This document shows positions 7,718-18,095 of a DNA stretch of 64,000 nucleotides, in pieces. How positions within the stretch are numbered: position 1 is the stretch's first letter; every line of letters starts with the position of its first letter. The notes beneath the pieces are model-generated. The model did not search any database, was not told where the DNA came from, and saw only the letters and a list, made by a program, of their open reading frames with translations. This stretch comes from Limnohabitans sp. (GTDB taxonomy: Bacteria; Pseudomonadota; Gammaproteobacteria; Burkholderiales; Burkholderiaceae_C): contig NZ_JAAVVW010000003.1 in NCBI RefSeq assembly GCF_023910625.1, forward strand, positions 310,001 to 374,000, written 5' to 3'. The position numbers and the translations under genes are program-made.

Positions 7718-8497
7718 TTAATCGTATTTGGGATTTTTCTTGTTCAAAAACGCGCCAATGCCAATACCTGCGTTGGGGTGGTGCAGGTTTTTGACAAAGT
7801 GGTCGCGTTCGCGGGCCAGGTGCGTTGTCAAGCTGTTGTCATCGGCGTCGGCCAGTAAATCCTTGATGCTGGCCAGGGCGTTGGGTGCGCGGGCATTGAG
7901 CAGCTCGCACAGTTGTAAGGCTTGCTGCAGCGCCTGACCGGCGTCGGCCAGACGGTTGACCACGCCAAGCTGTTGCAGTCGCTCGGCACCGATGCGCTCG
8001 CCACACATCAGCAGCTCGGTGGCCAGCTGGCGCGGCACGGCCCGCGACAGGCTCCAACTGCCGCCACCGTCGGGCGACAAAGCAATCGAGCTGTAGGCCA
8101 TCACGAACACGCTGTTGCGCGCGGCGACGATCATGTCGCAGGCCAATGCCAACGAAAAACCGGCGCCAGCCGCCGGGCCTTCCACGGCGGCCACCACGGG
8201 CTTGGGAAAGGTGCGGATAGCCTCGATCCAGTTGTGCAGGCCTTCAATGCTTTGCGCCTGGTGTTCGGGCGGCAGTTGCCGATTGTTTTGCAAGCGCTGC
8301 AAATTGCCGCCAGCGCTAAAGATGCTGTTGGCCCCGGTGATCACCACGCTGCGCACATCGGGGTTCGATTCGGCCACGCTCAGGGCTTCCACGCCTGCGG
8401 CGTACATCTCGGGGCCAAGGGCGTTGCGAAACTCCGGGTTGCTGAGGGTCAGGACCAAGGTCCGGCCTTCGCTGGTGCTGAGCAGTTGGGCGGTCAT
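7718..8497 (-). CDS. Enoyl-CoA hydratase/isomerase family protein
   Basis: A 259-residue crotonase-fold enzyme. The oxyanion-hole segments are ANSIFSAGGNLQRL (near residue 60) and VEGPAAGAGFSLALACDMIV (near residue 105), and the C-terminal trimerisation helix ends in GAFLNKKNPKYD. It probably hydrates or isomerises an enoyl-CoA. The position normally holding the second catalytic glutamate reads SPDGGGSW, so an isomerase or other crotonase activity is possible. It lies between the hydroxyacyl-CoA dehydrogenase and the Crp/Fnr gene. Confidence 0.88.
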   Translation of the reverse strand: MTAQLLSTSEGRTLVLTLSNPEFRNALGPEMYAAGVEALSVAESNPDVRSVVITGANSIFSAGGNLQRLQNNRQLPPEHQAQSIEGLHNWIEAIRTFPKPVVAAVEGPAAGAGFSLALACDMIVAARNSVFVMAYSSIALSPDGGGSWSLSRAVPRQLATELLMCGERIGAERLQQLGVVNRLADAGQALQQALQLCELLNARAPNALASIKDLLADADDNSLTTHLARERDHFVKNLHHPNAGIGIGAFLNKKNPKYD

Positions 8498-8514
8498 ATT
8501 TATTGATCAGTTGG

Positions 8515-8538
8515 GGACAGAGCTAAAGATCTGTCCCG
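8515..8538. repeat. REP-like GGGACAGA hairpin
   Basis: GGGGACAGA and TCTGTCCC form an 8 bp stem around a short loop in the 49 bp gap between two acyl-CoA genes. The GGGGACAG motif resembles dispersed extragenic hairpins of proteobacteria. There is no T tract, so it is not a typical terminator. Confidence 0.45.
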
Positions 8539-8546
8539 CAAAGTTG

Positions 8547-10067
8547 TTATTCTTCGGTGTGCATGAGCGACAGGCCAATCGCACCACGGCGGCGCAGCCA
8601 GGGGCTGGGGCGATAGCGGGGGTCACCATAAACCGTTTGCAGGTTGAACAGCACTTCCAGGATGCTGTCGGGACCCAAGCGGTTGCCCATGGCCAAGGGG
8701 CCCATGGGGTAAGCCAAGCCCAGCGTGACAGCGGTTTCCAGATCTTGCGGGCTGCAGATGCGTTGCTGGCACATGTCGGACGCGATGTTGACGATGGAGG
8801 CCACCACGCGTTGCGTGACAAATCCACCGCTGTCGCGGATGACCGAGACGGCTTTGCCGTCTCTGGCAAACAAGGCATGGGCCGCATTGCGCATGTCGAT
8901 GCGTGTGGCCGGGTTGGTGGCCAGCACGCGGCGCTTGGTGGATGCGTCCTCAAACAGCATGTCGATGCCGACGGTGCGGGCAGGGTCCAGCCGCTCGACC
9001 ACGGCGACGGTGGTGATGTCAAAACCCAACGGGGCGACGAGGGTCAGCGCGTCGGGGGAGGGCGATGCGCCGGTTTCGATGGTGGCGCCCAGGTCTTTGA
9101 GCAGTTGCAGCAGTTCCATGCGGCGCGCTGCGCGGGGCGAGACCCACACGGGCGGGATGCTGTCCACCACAGGCACTGGTGGCTCGGCGGGCACTTGCGC
9201 TGCACCATCCACGTATTTGTAAAAGCCTTCGCCCACTTTTTTGCCGACCACACCCCCCGCCAAGCGCTGGGCGGTGATGACGTTAGGGCGGTAGCGTGGC
9301 TCTTCGTAGTACTGGTGGTAGATCGCTTCGATGACGTGGTGCGACACGTCCAGGGCCGTCAGGTCAAACAGCTCAAAGGGGCCGAGTTTGAAGCCCACCT
9401 GATCGCGCAGGATGCGGTCGATGGTGGCGAAATCGGCAATGCCTTCGCTCACGATGCGCAGCGCTTCGGTGCCATAACCGCGACCCGCATGGTTGACGAT
9501 GAAACCCGGCGTGTCTTGAGCTTGAACGGGTGTGTGGCCCATTTGGCGAGCAAACTCGGTCAGGCGTTGGCACACCTCGGGGTCGGTTTTGAGGCCCGCA
9601 ATCACTTCGACCACCTTCATCAGAGGTACGGGGTTGAAGAAGTGGTAGCCCGCAAACTGAGCTGGCCGCTGCAAGGCGGCAGCAATTGCAGTCACGGACA
9701 GCGAGGAGGTGTTGGTCACCAACACGGCGCTGGGTGCCAGCACTTTTTCCAGATCGGTGAACAGGCTTTTCTTGATGTCGAGCCTTTCGACGATGGCTTC
9801 GACCACCAACTCGCACTCGGCCAGGTCTTGCAGGCTGGCTGCGCCCAGCAGGCGGCTTTTGTGCCCTGCTAGGGCTTCGGCGCTCAAGCGGCCTTTTTCT
9901 TGCAACTTGTCCCATTGCTGGAACACCGCATCGCGGGCTTTGTGAATGGCTTCGGCTTGCGTGTCGAATAGCCAAACCTGGCTGCCTGCTTGCGCGGCGA
10001 TTTGGGCAATGCCCCGGCCCATGGCGCCGGCGCCGATGACGGCAACCCTGGAAAACTCGAGTTTCAT
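8547..10067 (-). CDS. 3-hydroxyacyl-CoA dehydrogenase
   Basis: A 506-residue enzyme of the long PaaH/PaaC-like type. The N-terminus has the NAD-binding motif GAGAMGRGIAQIAAQAG. The segments LVTNTSSLSVTAIA and YHFFNPVPLMKVVEVI, with the catalytic histidine, follow. Two C-terminal dimerisation domains are present (DTPGFIVNHAGRGYGTEALR and a second copy near IRDSGGFVTQRV). It oxidises 3-hydroxyacyl-CoA to 3-oxoacyl-CoA. It is 11 bp downstream of the 2-hydroxyacid dehydrogenase gene, so both are probably in one operon. Confidence 0.93.
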   Translation of the reverse strand: MKLEFSRVAVIGAGAMGRGIAQIAAQAGSQVWLFDTQAEAIHKARDAVFQQWDKLQEKGRLSAEALAGHKSRLLGAASLQDLAECELVVEAIVERLDIKKSLFTDLEKVLAPSAVLVTNTSSLSVTAIAAALQRPAQFAGYHFFNPVPLMKVVEVIAGLKTDPEVCQRLTEFARQMGHTPVQAQDTPGFIVNHAGRGYGTEALRIVSEGIADFATIDRILRDQVGFKLGPFELFDLTALDVSHHVIEAIYHQYYEEPRYRPNVITAQRLAGGVVGKKVGEGFYKYVDGAAQVPAEPPVPVVDSIPPVWVSPRAARRMELLQLLKDLGATIETGASPSPDALTLVAPLGFDITTVAVVERLDPARTVGIDMLFEDASTKRRVLATNPATRIDMRNAAHALFARDGKAVSVIRDSGGFVTQRVVASIVNIASDMCQQRICSPQDLETAVTLGLAYPMGPLAMGNRLGPDSILEVLFNLQTVYGDPRYRPSPWLRRRGAIGLSLMHTEE

Positions 10068-10078
10068 GGTCGGAGCTC

Positions 10079-11095
10079 TTACCTGCGCACCTGCAGTGCG
10101 CCAGGATTGACGATGTTGGTCGGCGTACCTTTGATGTAGTTCACGACATTGTCAAAAGCCGTTCCGAAGTAGAGCTCATAGCTGTCTTTCTCAACATAGC
10201 CTATGTGTGGTGTGCAGATGCAATTCTCCAGCCGCAAGAGAGTAGAACCCTGCAAGATCGGCTCGGATTCAAAAACATCGATCGCGGCCATGCCGGGGTG
10301 CCCTCGATTCAAGGCACCAACCAAAGCATTGTCCTCGATCAACTCTGCACGCGATGTGTTGACCAACAGGGCTGTGGGTTTCATGTTGCCCAAGTCATTA
10401 CTGGTCACGATGCCGGTAGTCGCCTCGTTCAAGCGCAAATGCAAGGACAGCACATCCGAATTTTCAAAAAATGACTCACGACTGGGCGCGGCGGTCAATC
10501 CATCCTTGACGGCCCGGATTCGGGACTCATCGCTACCCCAAATCTGCACGTTCATGCCAAATGCGCGGCCATAGCCTGCGACCAACTGGCCAATTTTTCC
10601 GTAACCCCATACACCGAGGGTTTTGCCCTTCAACACGATACCCAAACCAAAATTGGTGGGCCTGCCACTGGATTTCAGGCCCGACTGCTGCCAGGCACCA
10701 TGCTTGAGGTTGCTGATGTAGTGGGGCAGGCGCCGGGATGCTGCCATGATCAGAGCCCAAGTCAGTTCGGCCGGTGCAACGGGGGAGCCCATCCCTTCGG
10801 CCACGGCCACGCCCCGCTCCGTGCAAGCCGCCAGGTCGATGTGATTACCGACGCGACCTGTTTGGGCGATCAACTTCAGGCGTGGCAGTTTGTCTATCAA
10901 GGCCCTGTTCAAAGAGGTGCGTTCACGGATCAACACGATCACATCGGCATCTTTAAGTCGGCTAGACAGTTGACCAATGCCTTTGACCGTGTTGGTGTAA
11001 ACCTTGGCAGGGTAGTTCTCGAGCTTGGACGCGCATTCGAGTTTGCGCACGACATCTTGGTAGTCGTCTAGGATCACAATATTCATGCCCGACAT
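10079..11095 (-). CDS. D-2-hydroxyacid dehydrogenase, NAD-dependent
   Basis: A 338-residue enzyme of the SerA/D-isomer 2-hydroxyacid dehydrogenase family. The Rossmann motif is GVWGYGKIGQLVAGYG. The catalytic arginine lies in LLVNTSRAELIED, the glutamate in DVFESEPI and the histidine in CTPHIGYVEKDS. It interconverts a 2-hydroxy acid and a 2-oxo acid; the exact substrate cannot be read from sequence. It is the first gene of the minus-strand acyl-CoA run. A terminator hairpin lies just upstream, so it has its own promoter in a very short space or one overlapping the hairpin. Confidence 0.88.
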   Translation of the reverse strand: MSGMNIVILDDYQDVVRKLECASKLENYPAKVYTNTVKGIGQLSSRLKDADVIVLIRERTSLNRALIDKLPRLKLIAQTGRVGNHIDLAACTERGVAVAEGMGSPVAPAELTWALIMAASRRLPHYISNLKHGAWQQSGLKSSGRPTNFGLGIVLKGKTLGVWGYGKIGQLVAGYGRAFGMNVQIWGSDESRIRAVKDGLTAAPSRESFFENSDVLSLHLRLNEATTGIVTSNDLGNMKPTALLVNTSRAELIEDNALVGALNRGHPGMAAIDVFESEPILQGSTLLRLENCICTPHIGYVEKDSYELYFGTAFDNVVNYIKGTPTNIVNPGALQVRR

Positions 11096-11114
11096 TGTGC
11101 CTTGTCAGGAGACG

Positions 11115-11142
11115 AAAAAGGCAGGGCGATCCCTGCCTTTTT
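11115..11142 (-). terminator. Rho-independent terminator
   Basis: AAAAAGGCAGGG-CGAT-CCCTGCCTTTTT is a perfect hairpin with T tracts on both strands. On the minus strand it ends the hypothetical gene at 11165-11512. Confidence 0.85.
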
Positions 11143-11164
11143 GTGGGGTGTTTGCCAATCGGGG

Positions 11165-11512
11165 TCAATTTCGCGAACGCATCATTTCCAGGGCCGCAAG
11201 TCGATCCAATTCGGCGCACACATCAGACATGCGACCAGAGATCACCATTCTTCCAGTGGTTTGCGGTCTGTCCTTGAATTCGTGGAGCCTGAGAACCTCC
11301 AGACGCTGGGTGTTGATGGACATGGGTTTTGACACAGTTGTGGTGCAAACCGTGGGTCGAACTGCGCGACCGGGGTAGGGCGAAGGTTCAATGGCGCGTC
11401 TGAATTTGGCCGATTTGGACGGGTGAAAGTCCGGCAGATGTCTGAATAGACCTGAGAGGGTCAGGAGAGCGATTCCCATGTGAAACCTTTCAAAAGCATG
11501 GAGGTTGGACAT
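11165..11512 (-). CDS. Small hypothetical protein
   Basis: Up to 115 residues. The first part contains a hydrophobic segment (HMGIALLTLSGLFRHL), and the C-terminus is charged (MVISGRMSDVCAELDRLAAL, then EMMRSRN). I recognise no domain. The C-terminal half after MSINTQRLEVLRLHEF looks the more conserved in style and could be the true protein. A terminator follows directly, which supports real transcription. It lies alone between lexA and the 2-hydroxyacid dehydrogenase gene. Confidence 0.5.
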   Translation of the reverse strand: MSNLHAFERFHMGIALLTLSGLFRHLPDFHPSKSAKFRRAIEPSPYPGRAVRPTVCTTTVSKPMSINTQRLEVLRLHEFKDRPQTTGRMVISGRMSDVCAELDRLAALEMMRSRN

Positions 11513-11589
11513 AGGCAGGATTGGTGATGAGAGACATTGCGTTCAGGGCTGCTGAACAGCGCCCGCCACCTGAGTGCAAGTCGAAGGGC

Positions 11590-12261
11590 TTACATCAGGC
11601 TGCTGTTCCGGATCAAACCGACCGCTAGGCCCTCGATGTCAAAGGGCTCGTCTGGGTGGACGCGTATGGTTGGGTAGTCCGGATTTTCAGGCAAGAGTTC
11701 GATGCCGGTGGCTGTTTTGTTCAGGCGTTTGACGGTGACTTCTTCGCCCAGTCTGGCCACAATGATTTGTCCATTGCGAACCTCTTTGGTCGATTTCACG
11801 GCCAACAGGTCGCCATCCATGATGCCGGCATCGCGCATGGACATGCCGCGGACCCGAAGTAGATAGTCGGGTTGGGTGGAAAACAAGCTGCTTTCGATTT
11901 GGTAGCTGCGGTCAACATGTTCCTGGGCCAGGATCGGTGAACCTGCAGCAACGCGACCAATGAGTGGCAAACACAACTGACCCAAACCCGGCAGAGTCAT
12001 GGTTAAAAGGTCGGTTGTTGTGCGTGGGGTGTTTCGGTTATTGCCTTTGAGACGTATGCCACGAGAAGTGCCGCTGACCAATTCAATGACCCCCTTACGG
12101 GCCAAGGCTTTGAGGTGCTCTTCTGCAGCATTGGCTGATTTGAAGCCCAGCACGCTTGCGATCTCGGCTCGCGTAGGGGGGGCACCGGCGCTGGCGATGG
12201 TGTTCTGGATGAGCTCCAGGATTTCTTGTTGCCGTGCAGTCAGTTTGGGGCTGTCAGTCAT
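11590..12261 (-). CDS. lexA: SOS repressor LexA
   Basis: A 223-residue LexA. The N-terminal winged helix is [20 protein letters not shown] and following. The self-cleavage bond is Ala106-Gly107 in RVAAGSPI. The catalytic pair is Ser141 (RGMSMRDAG) and Lys178 (EEVTVKRL), 37 residues apart as in E. coli LexA. It represses DNA-damage genes until RecA filaments trigger cleavage. The ATG at 12261 follows AAGGAAG by 6 bases; a longer frame from 12294 would start only 8 bp from the operator. A SOS box lies 41 bp upstream, so the gene is autoregulated. Confidence 0.96.
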   Translation of the reverse strand: MTDSPKLTARQQEILELIQNTIASAGAPPTRAEIASVLGFKSANAAEEHLKALARKGVIELVSGTSRGIRLKGNNRNTPRTTTDLLTMTLPGLGQLCLPLIGRVAAGSPILAQEHVDRSYQIESSLFSTQPDYLLRVRGMSMRDAGIMDGDLLAVKSTKEVRNGQIIVARLGEEVTVKRLNKTATGIELLPENPDYPTIRVHPDEPFDIEGLAVGLIRNSSLM

Positions 12262-12301
12262 GTGCTTCCTTGGTGGGGATGGCTGTTTATTCATCCAGTG
12301 A

Positions 12302-12317
12302 CTGTATTTTTAACCAG
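12302..12317. promoter_or_regulatory. LexA operator (SOS box)
   Basis: CTGTATTTTTAACCAG fits CTG-N10-CAG, the gamma/betaproteobacterial LexA box, with the preferred T-rich centre. It lies just upstream of lexA. Confidence 0.85.
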
Positions 12318-12423
12318 CTTTTCGGTTTGTGCAAGCTTTTTTTAAAAATGAGCGCGGAGGTGAACAGATGTTCTTGAGCAGTTTGCTGGAACGATCCTTT
12401 CCCGGCTTGAGCTCATGCAAATA

Positions 12424-12450
12424 ACAAAGCCCCTGAACGGGGCGTGTTTT
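12424..12450 (-). terminator. Probable terminator after adk
   Basis: On the minus strand GCCCC-GTTCA-GGGGC forms a 5 bp GC stem followed by TTTGTT. It is weak but correctly placed between adk and lexA. Confidence 0.5.
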
Positions 12451-12497
12451 GGGAAGGTGGTGGTGCGCCAGCCGCTGCTCTTGAAGCGCTTCGCGGC

Positions 12498-14055
<1,558 letters not shown>

Positions 14056-14064
14056 GCTGAGCTC

Positions 14065-14271
14065 TCAAAGCGCCGGACGCAGGGCCGCGAGTTTTTCAAT
14101 TTCCTCGTCAGTCAGTGTGCGGGCTTCGTTTTCCAGCAAGATAGGAATTCCCTGACGAATCGGGTAAGCCAGACGAGCACTTCGAGATAGCAATTCAAGA
14201 CGCTCCCGATCAAAATTGAGAGGTCCCTTGGTGACTGGGCAAACCAGCAATTCAAGCAATTTGATGTCCAT
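14065..14271 (-). CDS. Trm112-like protein (YcaR family)
   Basis: A 68-residue protein starting [18 protein letters not shown] and containing [20 protein letters not shown], the UPF0434/Trm112 signature. Only one of the usual metal-ligand cysteines is visible. Bacterial members sit between lpxK and kdsB, as here; their role is not firmly known. The ATG at 14271 matches the family start. A longer frame from 14340 would overlap the end of lpxK. Confidence 0.9.
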   Translation of the reverse strand: MDIKLLELLVCPVTKGPLNFDRERLELLSRSARLAYPIRQGIPILLENEARTLTDEEIEKLAALRPAL

Positions 14272-14294
14272 GGTGAGATGATAACGGGCGAGCG

Positions 14295-15281
14295 TCAGGG
14301 TGCCTTGAGTGACAACAAACGCTGATCCAACGCAGTCCAAAAATCTGGCTCAACTTTCAGCGTCAGTGGCACTGACAAGGCTTGCGGCTGGTGACGCCAC
14401 AATTTGACCGCGTCTTTTTCCGTGCATAGCAGTGGTCTTGTCAAATCAGAATTGGGCCAGGAGCCAAAGTCAAAGTGGTCTGGCAGGGCGCTGGTGTAAT
14501 GGAGAGTCAGGCCTTTGTCGCGCAGAAGTTTGAAAAACCCTTCGGGCCGGGCCAGGCCGGCCAGGGCGTCCACGGGTTGATTCAGCAGGCTGTTCAAGGT
14601 CACACGACGCCCTTGACCATCCACGGCCCAGTCGGCTAACTGTCGATGGGCGTGAAATCCACCTGGGAGCTGATTGGCCCCGGTGTGCAATAAAAAATCC
14701 ACCGATTTGGGCCAGGGTTCGCGCAAGGGGCCTGCAGGCAATAGCCAACCATTGCCGATGCCTCTTTCGTCCATGACGCAAATGTCGATATCGCGCTCCA
14801 ATGACCAATGCTGTAAACCATCGTCACAAACCAGAATGTCCGTTTCCGGATGGGCCTTGAGCAGTGCCACCCCGGCGTCAGCGCGCAGCCGGGCAACCCA
14901 AACTGGCAGATTGGTTTTTTGGCGTATCAGCAGGGGTTCGTCACCCACATCGGCGGGATGGCTGTCGGTGTCAACAGGGCGTGTGTCTCGACTCTGTCGT
15001 CCATGTCCACGGGAAATCACCCCGGGACGCCAGCCTTGGGCGAGCAGGTGGTCCACAATGGCCATGGTCACTGGTGTTTTGCCAGCGCCGCCGGCCACCA
15101 CATTGCCCACCACCACCACGGGCACGGGCAATCGGCGTCTCTTTTTGAAGCCCCACTGATAACACAGCAGACGGACAAAAAAGACCAGCCCGTAAAGGAT
15201 GGACAAGGGTGTCAACAAGCGGGCAACGGTGTTACGCGAGCTCCAAATGCGCGGTAGAAGGTGGTGTGGGGAATGGCCCAT
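14295..15281 (-). CDS. lpxK: Tetraacyldisaccharide 4'-kinase
   Basis: A 328-residue inner-membrane-associated kinase. Its N-terminus has a membrane segment ([17 protein letters not shown]), followed by the P-loop [14 protein letters not shown] and the segment VISRGHGRQ. The Walker B-like part is [12 protein letters not shown]. It phosphorylates the lipid A precursor at 4'. The ATG at 15281 is preceded by a TTG in frame and has no strong ribosome site. The frame stays open well upstream, so the start may be more distal. It is the first gene of the kdsB/adk cluster. Confidence 0.93.
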   Translation of the reverse strand: MGHSPHHLLPRIWSSRNTVARLLTPLSILYGLVFFVRLLCYQWGFKKRRRLPVPVVVVGNVVAGGAGKTPVTMAIVDHLLAQGWRPGVISRGHGRQSRDTRPVDTDSHPADVGDEPLLIRQKTNLPVWVARLRADAGVALLKAHPETDILVCDDGLQHWSLERDIDICVMDERGIGNGWLLPAGPLREPWPKSVDFLLHTGANQLPGGFHAHRQLADWAVDGQGRRVTLNSLLNQPVDALAGLARPEGFFKLLRDKGLTLHYTSALPDHFDFGSWPNSDLTRPLLCTEKDAVKLWRHQPQALSVPLTLKVEPDFWTALDQRLLSLKAP

Positions 15282-15699
15282 CAATGACTCGATGCTTTCG
15301 CGTGCGCGCTCACAAAATGGGAGAATCCATCGGGTAGCTTGGTCATGGTCAAAGTCATTTCTGGGCAGGCATCAGGCGGCTTGATTATCGGTCAAGGCTG
15401 ACTTGCAGGGTGCCTGATGCCCTGGATGCAGTTTGGCCTCTGGCAATTCTGTGGATAACTTTGTGGAAAACTTTGACCTTCGGCTGTGTTTTGAATACCC
15501 GGGTTTTGAATTCGAGGGCTTCATTGGTATCAAAAAACTAAAATCATCAATAAAATCAAATACTTGGATTGGTGATCCATAAATTGTTTTCGGTGGACTT
15601 TTTTTCATGTCGCGGGGCTTGGCTTGTGGAGTACTGGGCATGACCAGCCATGGCTTACCGCTTTAAACCTTCTCAAAACCCTCATCAATCCGCCATTCC
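15282..15699. other. Divergent intergenic region between lpxK and xseA
   Basis: This 418 bp stretch separates two divergent genes and is AT-rich near 15530-15610. It must hold the promoters of both. No convincing gene is present: a minus-strand frame (15372-15641) is low-complexity, and a 25-codon frame (15281-15358) overlaps the lpxK ATG. A single DnaA-box match is listed separately. Confidence 0.6.
15450..15458 (-). promoter_or_regulatory. Single DnaA-box match
   Basis: TGTGGATAA is the complement of the perfect box TTATCCACA. A degenerate TGTGGAAAA follows 6 bp later. Two boxes in a promoter could allow DnaA control, but single matches also occur by chance. Confidence 0.35.
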
Positions 15700-17058
15700 A
15701 TGACTGAAAATGTCGATTTGACGCCCCGTGCGTGGTCCGTTTCGGCGCTGTGCCGCGCTGTCGCTGACAGTCTGGACGCCCAGTTCAATCCCGTCAAGGT
15801 TCGCGGCGAGATTTCGGGTTTCTCACGCGCAGCCAGTGGGCATTGTTACTTCTCAATCAAGGACGATACCGGGCAGATTCGTTGCGCCATGTTTCGGCGG
15901 GCCGCCAATTTGCTGGATTTCCCCCCCCGAGATGGCGAGCTGGTCGAGGTGCAGGGCCGCTTGGGGCTGTACGAGGCTCGTGGCGACCTGCAGTTGGTGG
16001 TCGAATCGATGAGCCGTGCCGGGCAAGGTGCATTGTTTGAGCAATTTTTGCGTCTCAAGGCTAAATTGGAGGGCGAAGGCCTTTTTGATCCTGCGCTCAA
16101 ACGCGAACTGCTAGCCCAGCCCCGCGCCATTGGGGTGGTCACATCGCTGGGGGCCGCAGCGTGGCATGACGTGGTCACCGCCTTGGAGCGTCGCGTGCCG
16201 CACATCCCGGTGTTGATGGCTCCTGCTCTGGTGCAGGGTGCGGGTGCGGCTACCACCCTGGCGCAAGCGCTGCAAAGCCTTTATCACTTCACCGCCGAAG
16301 ACAACCCGCTCTGCCCGCCTGTGGACGTGATCCTTTTGGTGCGTGGTGGCGGTTCGATGGAAGACCTGTGGTCTTTCAATGACGAAAACCTGGCCCGTGT
16401 GATCGCCCAGAGTCCTGTGCCGCTGATTTGCGGCGTGGGCCACGAGACCGATTTCACCATTGCCGACTTTGTGGCCGATGTGCGCGCCCCCACGCCCACG
16501 TCGGCAGCCGAGATGGCCGCGACCGACAGGGGCGTGGGGATTGAAGCCTTAAGTGTTTTGGAACACCGCTTGAATCGGGGCCTGCTGCGTCAGCAAGACC
16601 GACAAGCCCAACGTCTTGACAGCGTTGCCGCCCGGCTGGGTGTGGGGCTGGCTCGTCAGCAAGACCGCCAAGCCCAGCGCCTGAGCGCCATAGCCAACCG
16701 CTTGAGTCGTCCACAGGCCTTGTTGGGCCAGCACCTGCCGTGGCTGGATCAACTGGCGCACCGATTGCATGTCAGTGTACTAAACGATCTGACGGACAGC
16801 GGGCACCGACTGGAGCGCCTCAATGACCGTTTCGGTTTCAACCGGGCTCAGCAGGTGCCGCAACGCGCCCAGCGCCTGGAGCGTGCCGCTTTGCGCTTGT
16901 CGTCGGTGGACCCGCGTCAGGTGCTTGAGCGCGGTTATGCCTGGCTGAGTGATGACAAGGGTCAGGCTTTGACCCATGCCGGGCAATTTCAGCCCGGACA
17001 GAGCGTTCAGGCCACTTTGTCCGATGGCGTGGTGCCTTTGGTCGTGTCGCTTGAATAG
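15700..17058 (+). CDS. xseA: Exodeoxyribonuclease VII large subunit
   Basis: A 452-residue protein. The N-terminal OB domain is visible in FNPVKVRGEISGFSRAASGH and CAMFRRAANLLDF. The catalytic domain carries IGVVTSLGAAAWHDVVTAL, VILLVRGGGSMEDLWSFND and CGVGHETDFTIADFVAD. The C-terminal helical region contains a tandem repeat of RQQDRQAQRL about 22 residues apart, typical of its coiled-coil part. With XseB it degrades single-stranded DNA. xseB is not adjacent. The stop is TAG. Confidence 0.96.
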   Translation: MTENVDLTPRAWSVSALCRAVADSLDAQFNPVKVRGEISGFSRAASGHCYFSIKDDTGQIRCAMFRRAANLLDFPPRDGELVEVQGRLGLYEARGDLQLVVESMSRAGQGALFEQFLRLKAKLEGEGLFDPALKRELLAQPRAIGVVTSLGAAAWHDVVTALERRVPHIPVLMAPALVQGAGAATTLAQALQSLYHFTAEDNPLCPPVDVILLVRGGGSMEDLWSFNDENLARVIAQSPVPLICGVGHETDFTIADFVADVRAPTPTSAAEMAATDRGVGIEALSVLEHRLNRGLLRQQDRQAQRLDSVAARLGVGLARQQDRQAQRLSAIANRLSRPQALLGQHLPWLDQLAHRLHVSVLNDLTDSGHRLERLNDRFGFNRAQQVPQRAQRLERAALRLSSVDPRQVLERGYAWLSDDKGQALTHAGQFQPGQSVQATLSDGVVPLVVSLE

Positions 17059-17072
17059 GGTCCCTTGGGTAA

Positions 17073-17148
17073 GCCTTGGCGGGGTGGGGCCAGGGCTCCT
17101 CATGCGGGGGTACCCAAAATCGTCGCCCTGGCCCCACCCCGCCAAGGC
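17073..17148. repeat. Long hairpin repeat, copy A (upstream of sodB)
   Basis: Two perfect 24 bp arms (17073-17096 and 17125-17148, GC-rich, containing GGGGTGGGGCC) enclose a 28-base loop containing TCATGCGGGGGTACCC and AAAATC. Copy B (17983-18058) is the same element inverted, with a near-identical loop and inner stem but different outer arms. It could act as a transcription barrier, but the conserved loop argues for more than a terminator. Confidence 0.8.
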
Positions 17149-17269
17149 GATGTGTTTCAGATGACCATCGCCGTCATGCTCTCCAGAGTCCTGAATACCC
17201 AAGGGGCGATCGTGATGCCCCTAAAATACGCGGATTGTTTTTCAATTTGCATCAACACAAGGACCCCTC

Positions 17270-17851
17270 ATGGAACACACTTTGCCCGCACTGCCTTACG
17301 CGATCGACGCTTTGGCCCCTCACTACAGCCAGGAAACCCTGGAGTTTCATCACGGCAAGCACCACAACGCTTACGTGGTGAACCTGAACAACCTGCAAAA
17401 GGGCACTGAATTCGAGACCATGTCCCTCGAAGAGATCATCAAAAAATCCAGCGGCGGCGTGTACAACAACTCGGCCCAGATCTGGAACCACACCTTCTTC
17501 TGGAGCTGCATGAAGCCCAACGGCGGCGGCGAGCCCACAGGCGCCTTGGCTGCAGCCATCAACGCCAAGTTCGGCAGCTATGCTGCTTTCAAAGAAGCCT
17601 TCGTCAAGAGCGCCGTGGGCAACTTCGGCTCTGGCTGGACATGGCTGGTTAAGAAAGCCGACGGCTCGGTCGACATCGTCAACATGGGCGCAGCGGGCAC
17701 CCCCCTGACCACTGGCGACACGGCCTTGCTCACGGTGGACGTCTGGGAGCACGCCTACTACATCGACTACCGCAACATGCGTCCCAAGTTCGTGGAGACT
17801 TTCCTCAACAACCTGGTGAACTGGTCTTTCGCTGAGAAGAACTTCGGCTGA
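17270..17851 (+). CDS. sodB: Superoxide dismutase, Fe type
   Basis: A 193-residue Fe/Mn-family dismutase without a signal peptide, thus cytoplasmic. The start [20 protein letters not shown], the His27 segment [12 protein letters not shown], the Fe-type segment [12 protein letters not shown] and the metal-ligand segment [14 protein letters not shown] are visible. It converts superoxide to hydrogen peroxide and oxygen. The ATG follows AAGGACCCCTC. A terminator follows. It is bracketed by the two long hairpin repeats. Confidence 0.96.
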   Translation: MEHTLPALPYAIDALAPHYSQETLEFHHGKHHNAYVVNLNNLQKGTEFETMSLEEIIKKSSGGVYNNSAQIWNHTFFWSCMKPNGGGEPTGALAAAINAKFGSYAAFKEAFVKSAVGNFGSGWTWLVKKADGSVDIVNMGAAGTPLTTGDTALLTVDVWEHAYYIDYRNMRPKFVETFLNNLVNWSFAEKNFG

Positions 17852-17872
17852 TCGAGCCAAGCTTCCAGTCAC

Positions 17873-17894
17873 AAAGCCCGCTGATGCGGGCTTT
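17873..17894 (+). terminator. Terminator of sodB
   Basis: AAAGCCCGC-TGAT-GCGGGCTTT hairpin 22 bp after the sodB stop. Confidence 0.75.
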
Positions 17895-17982
17895 GTGCTT
17901 TGAGGGGCTGAAGGTGAATGGGTCCCTTGGACAAATCGCCGCTTTCGAAATACCCTTTGACTGCCCCGCGATCAACCACGGA

Positions 17983-18058
17983 GCTGAGAACGGTGTGGGG
18001 CCTGGCGCCGATTTCTGGTACCCCAGCATGAGGCGCCCGGCCCCACACCGTTCTCAGC
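17983..18058. repeat. Long hairpin repeat, copy B (downstream of sodB, inverted)
   Basis: Arms of 27 bp (17983-18009 and 18032-18058) pair with one mismatch and enclose a 22-base loop. Its complement begins TCATGCTGGGGTACC and ends AAATC. Against copy A, 19 of 22 loop bases match and the inner stem GTGGGGCC is shared, while the outer 10 bp of the stem differ in sequence but remain complementary. This is the mark of an element kept for its structure. Confidence 0.8.
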
Positions 18059-18095
18059 GGACATCGCTAAACAAGCAAATCAGCGAATCAGCGAA

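Noticed and set aside
8115..9872. Long plus-strand open frame opposite the hydratase and hydroxyacyl-CoA dehydrogenase genes
   Set aside because: It is a shadow caused by high GC codon bias; the minus strand encodes well-conserved enzymes over the whole range.
15281..15358. 25-codon frame overlapping the lpxK start
   Set aside because: The TGATG overlap is suggestive, but there is no ribosome site and it is too short to judge; noted only in the intergenic entry.
15372..15641. Minus-strand 89-codon frame between lpxK and xseA
   Set aside because: Low-complexity Lys/Ser/Pro composition, no ribosome site and no protein-like pattern; it lies in an AT-rich promoter region.
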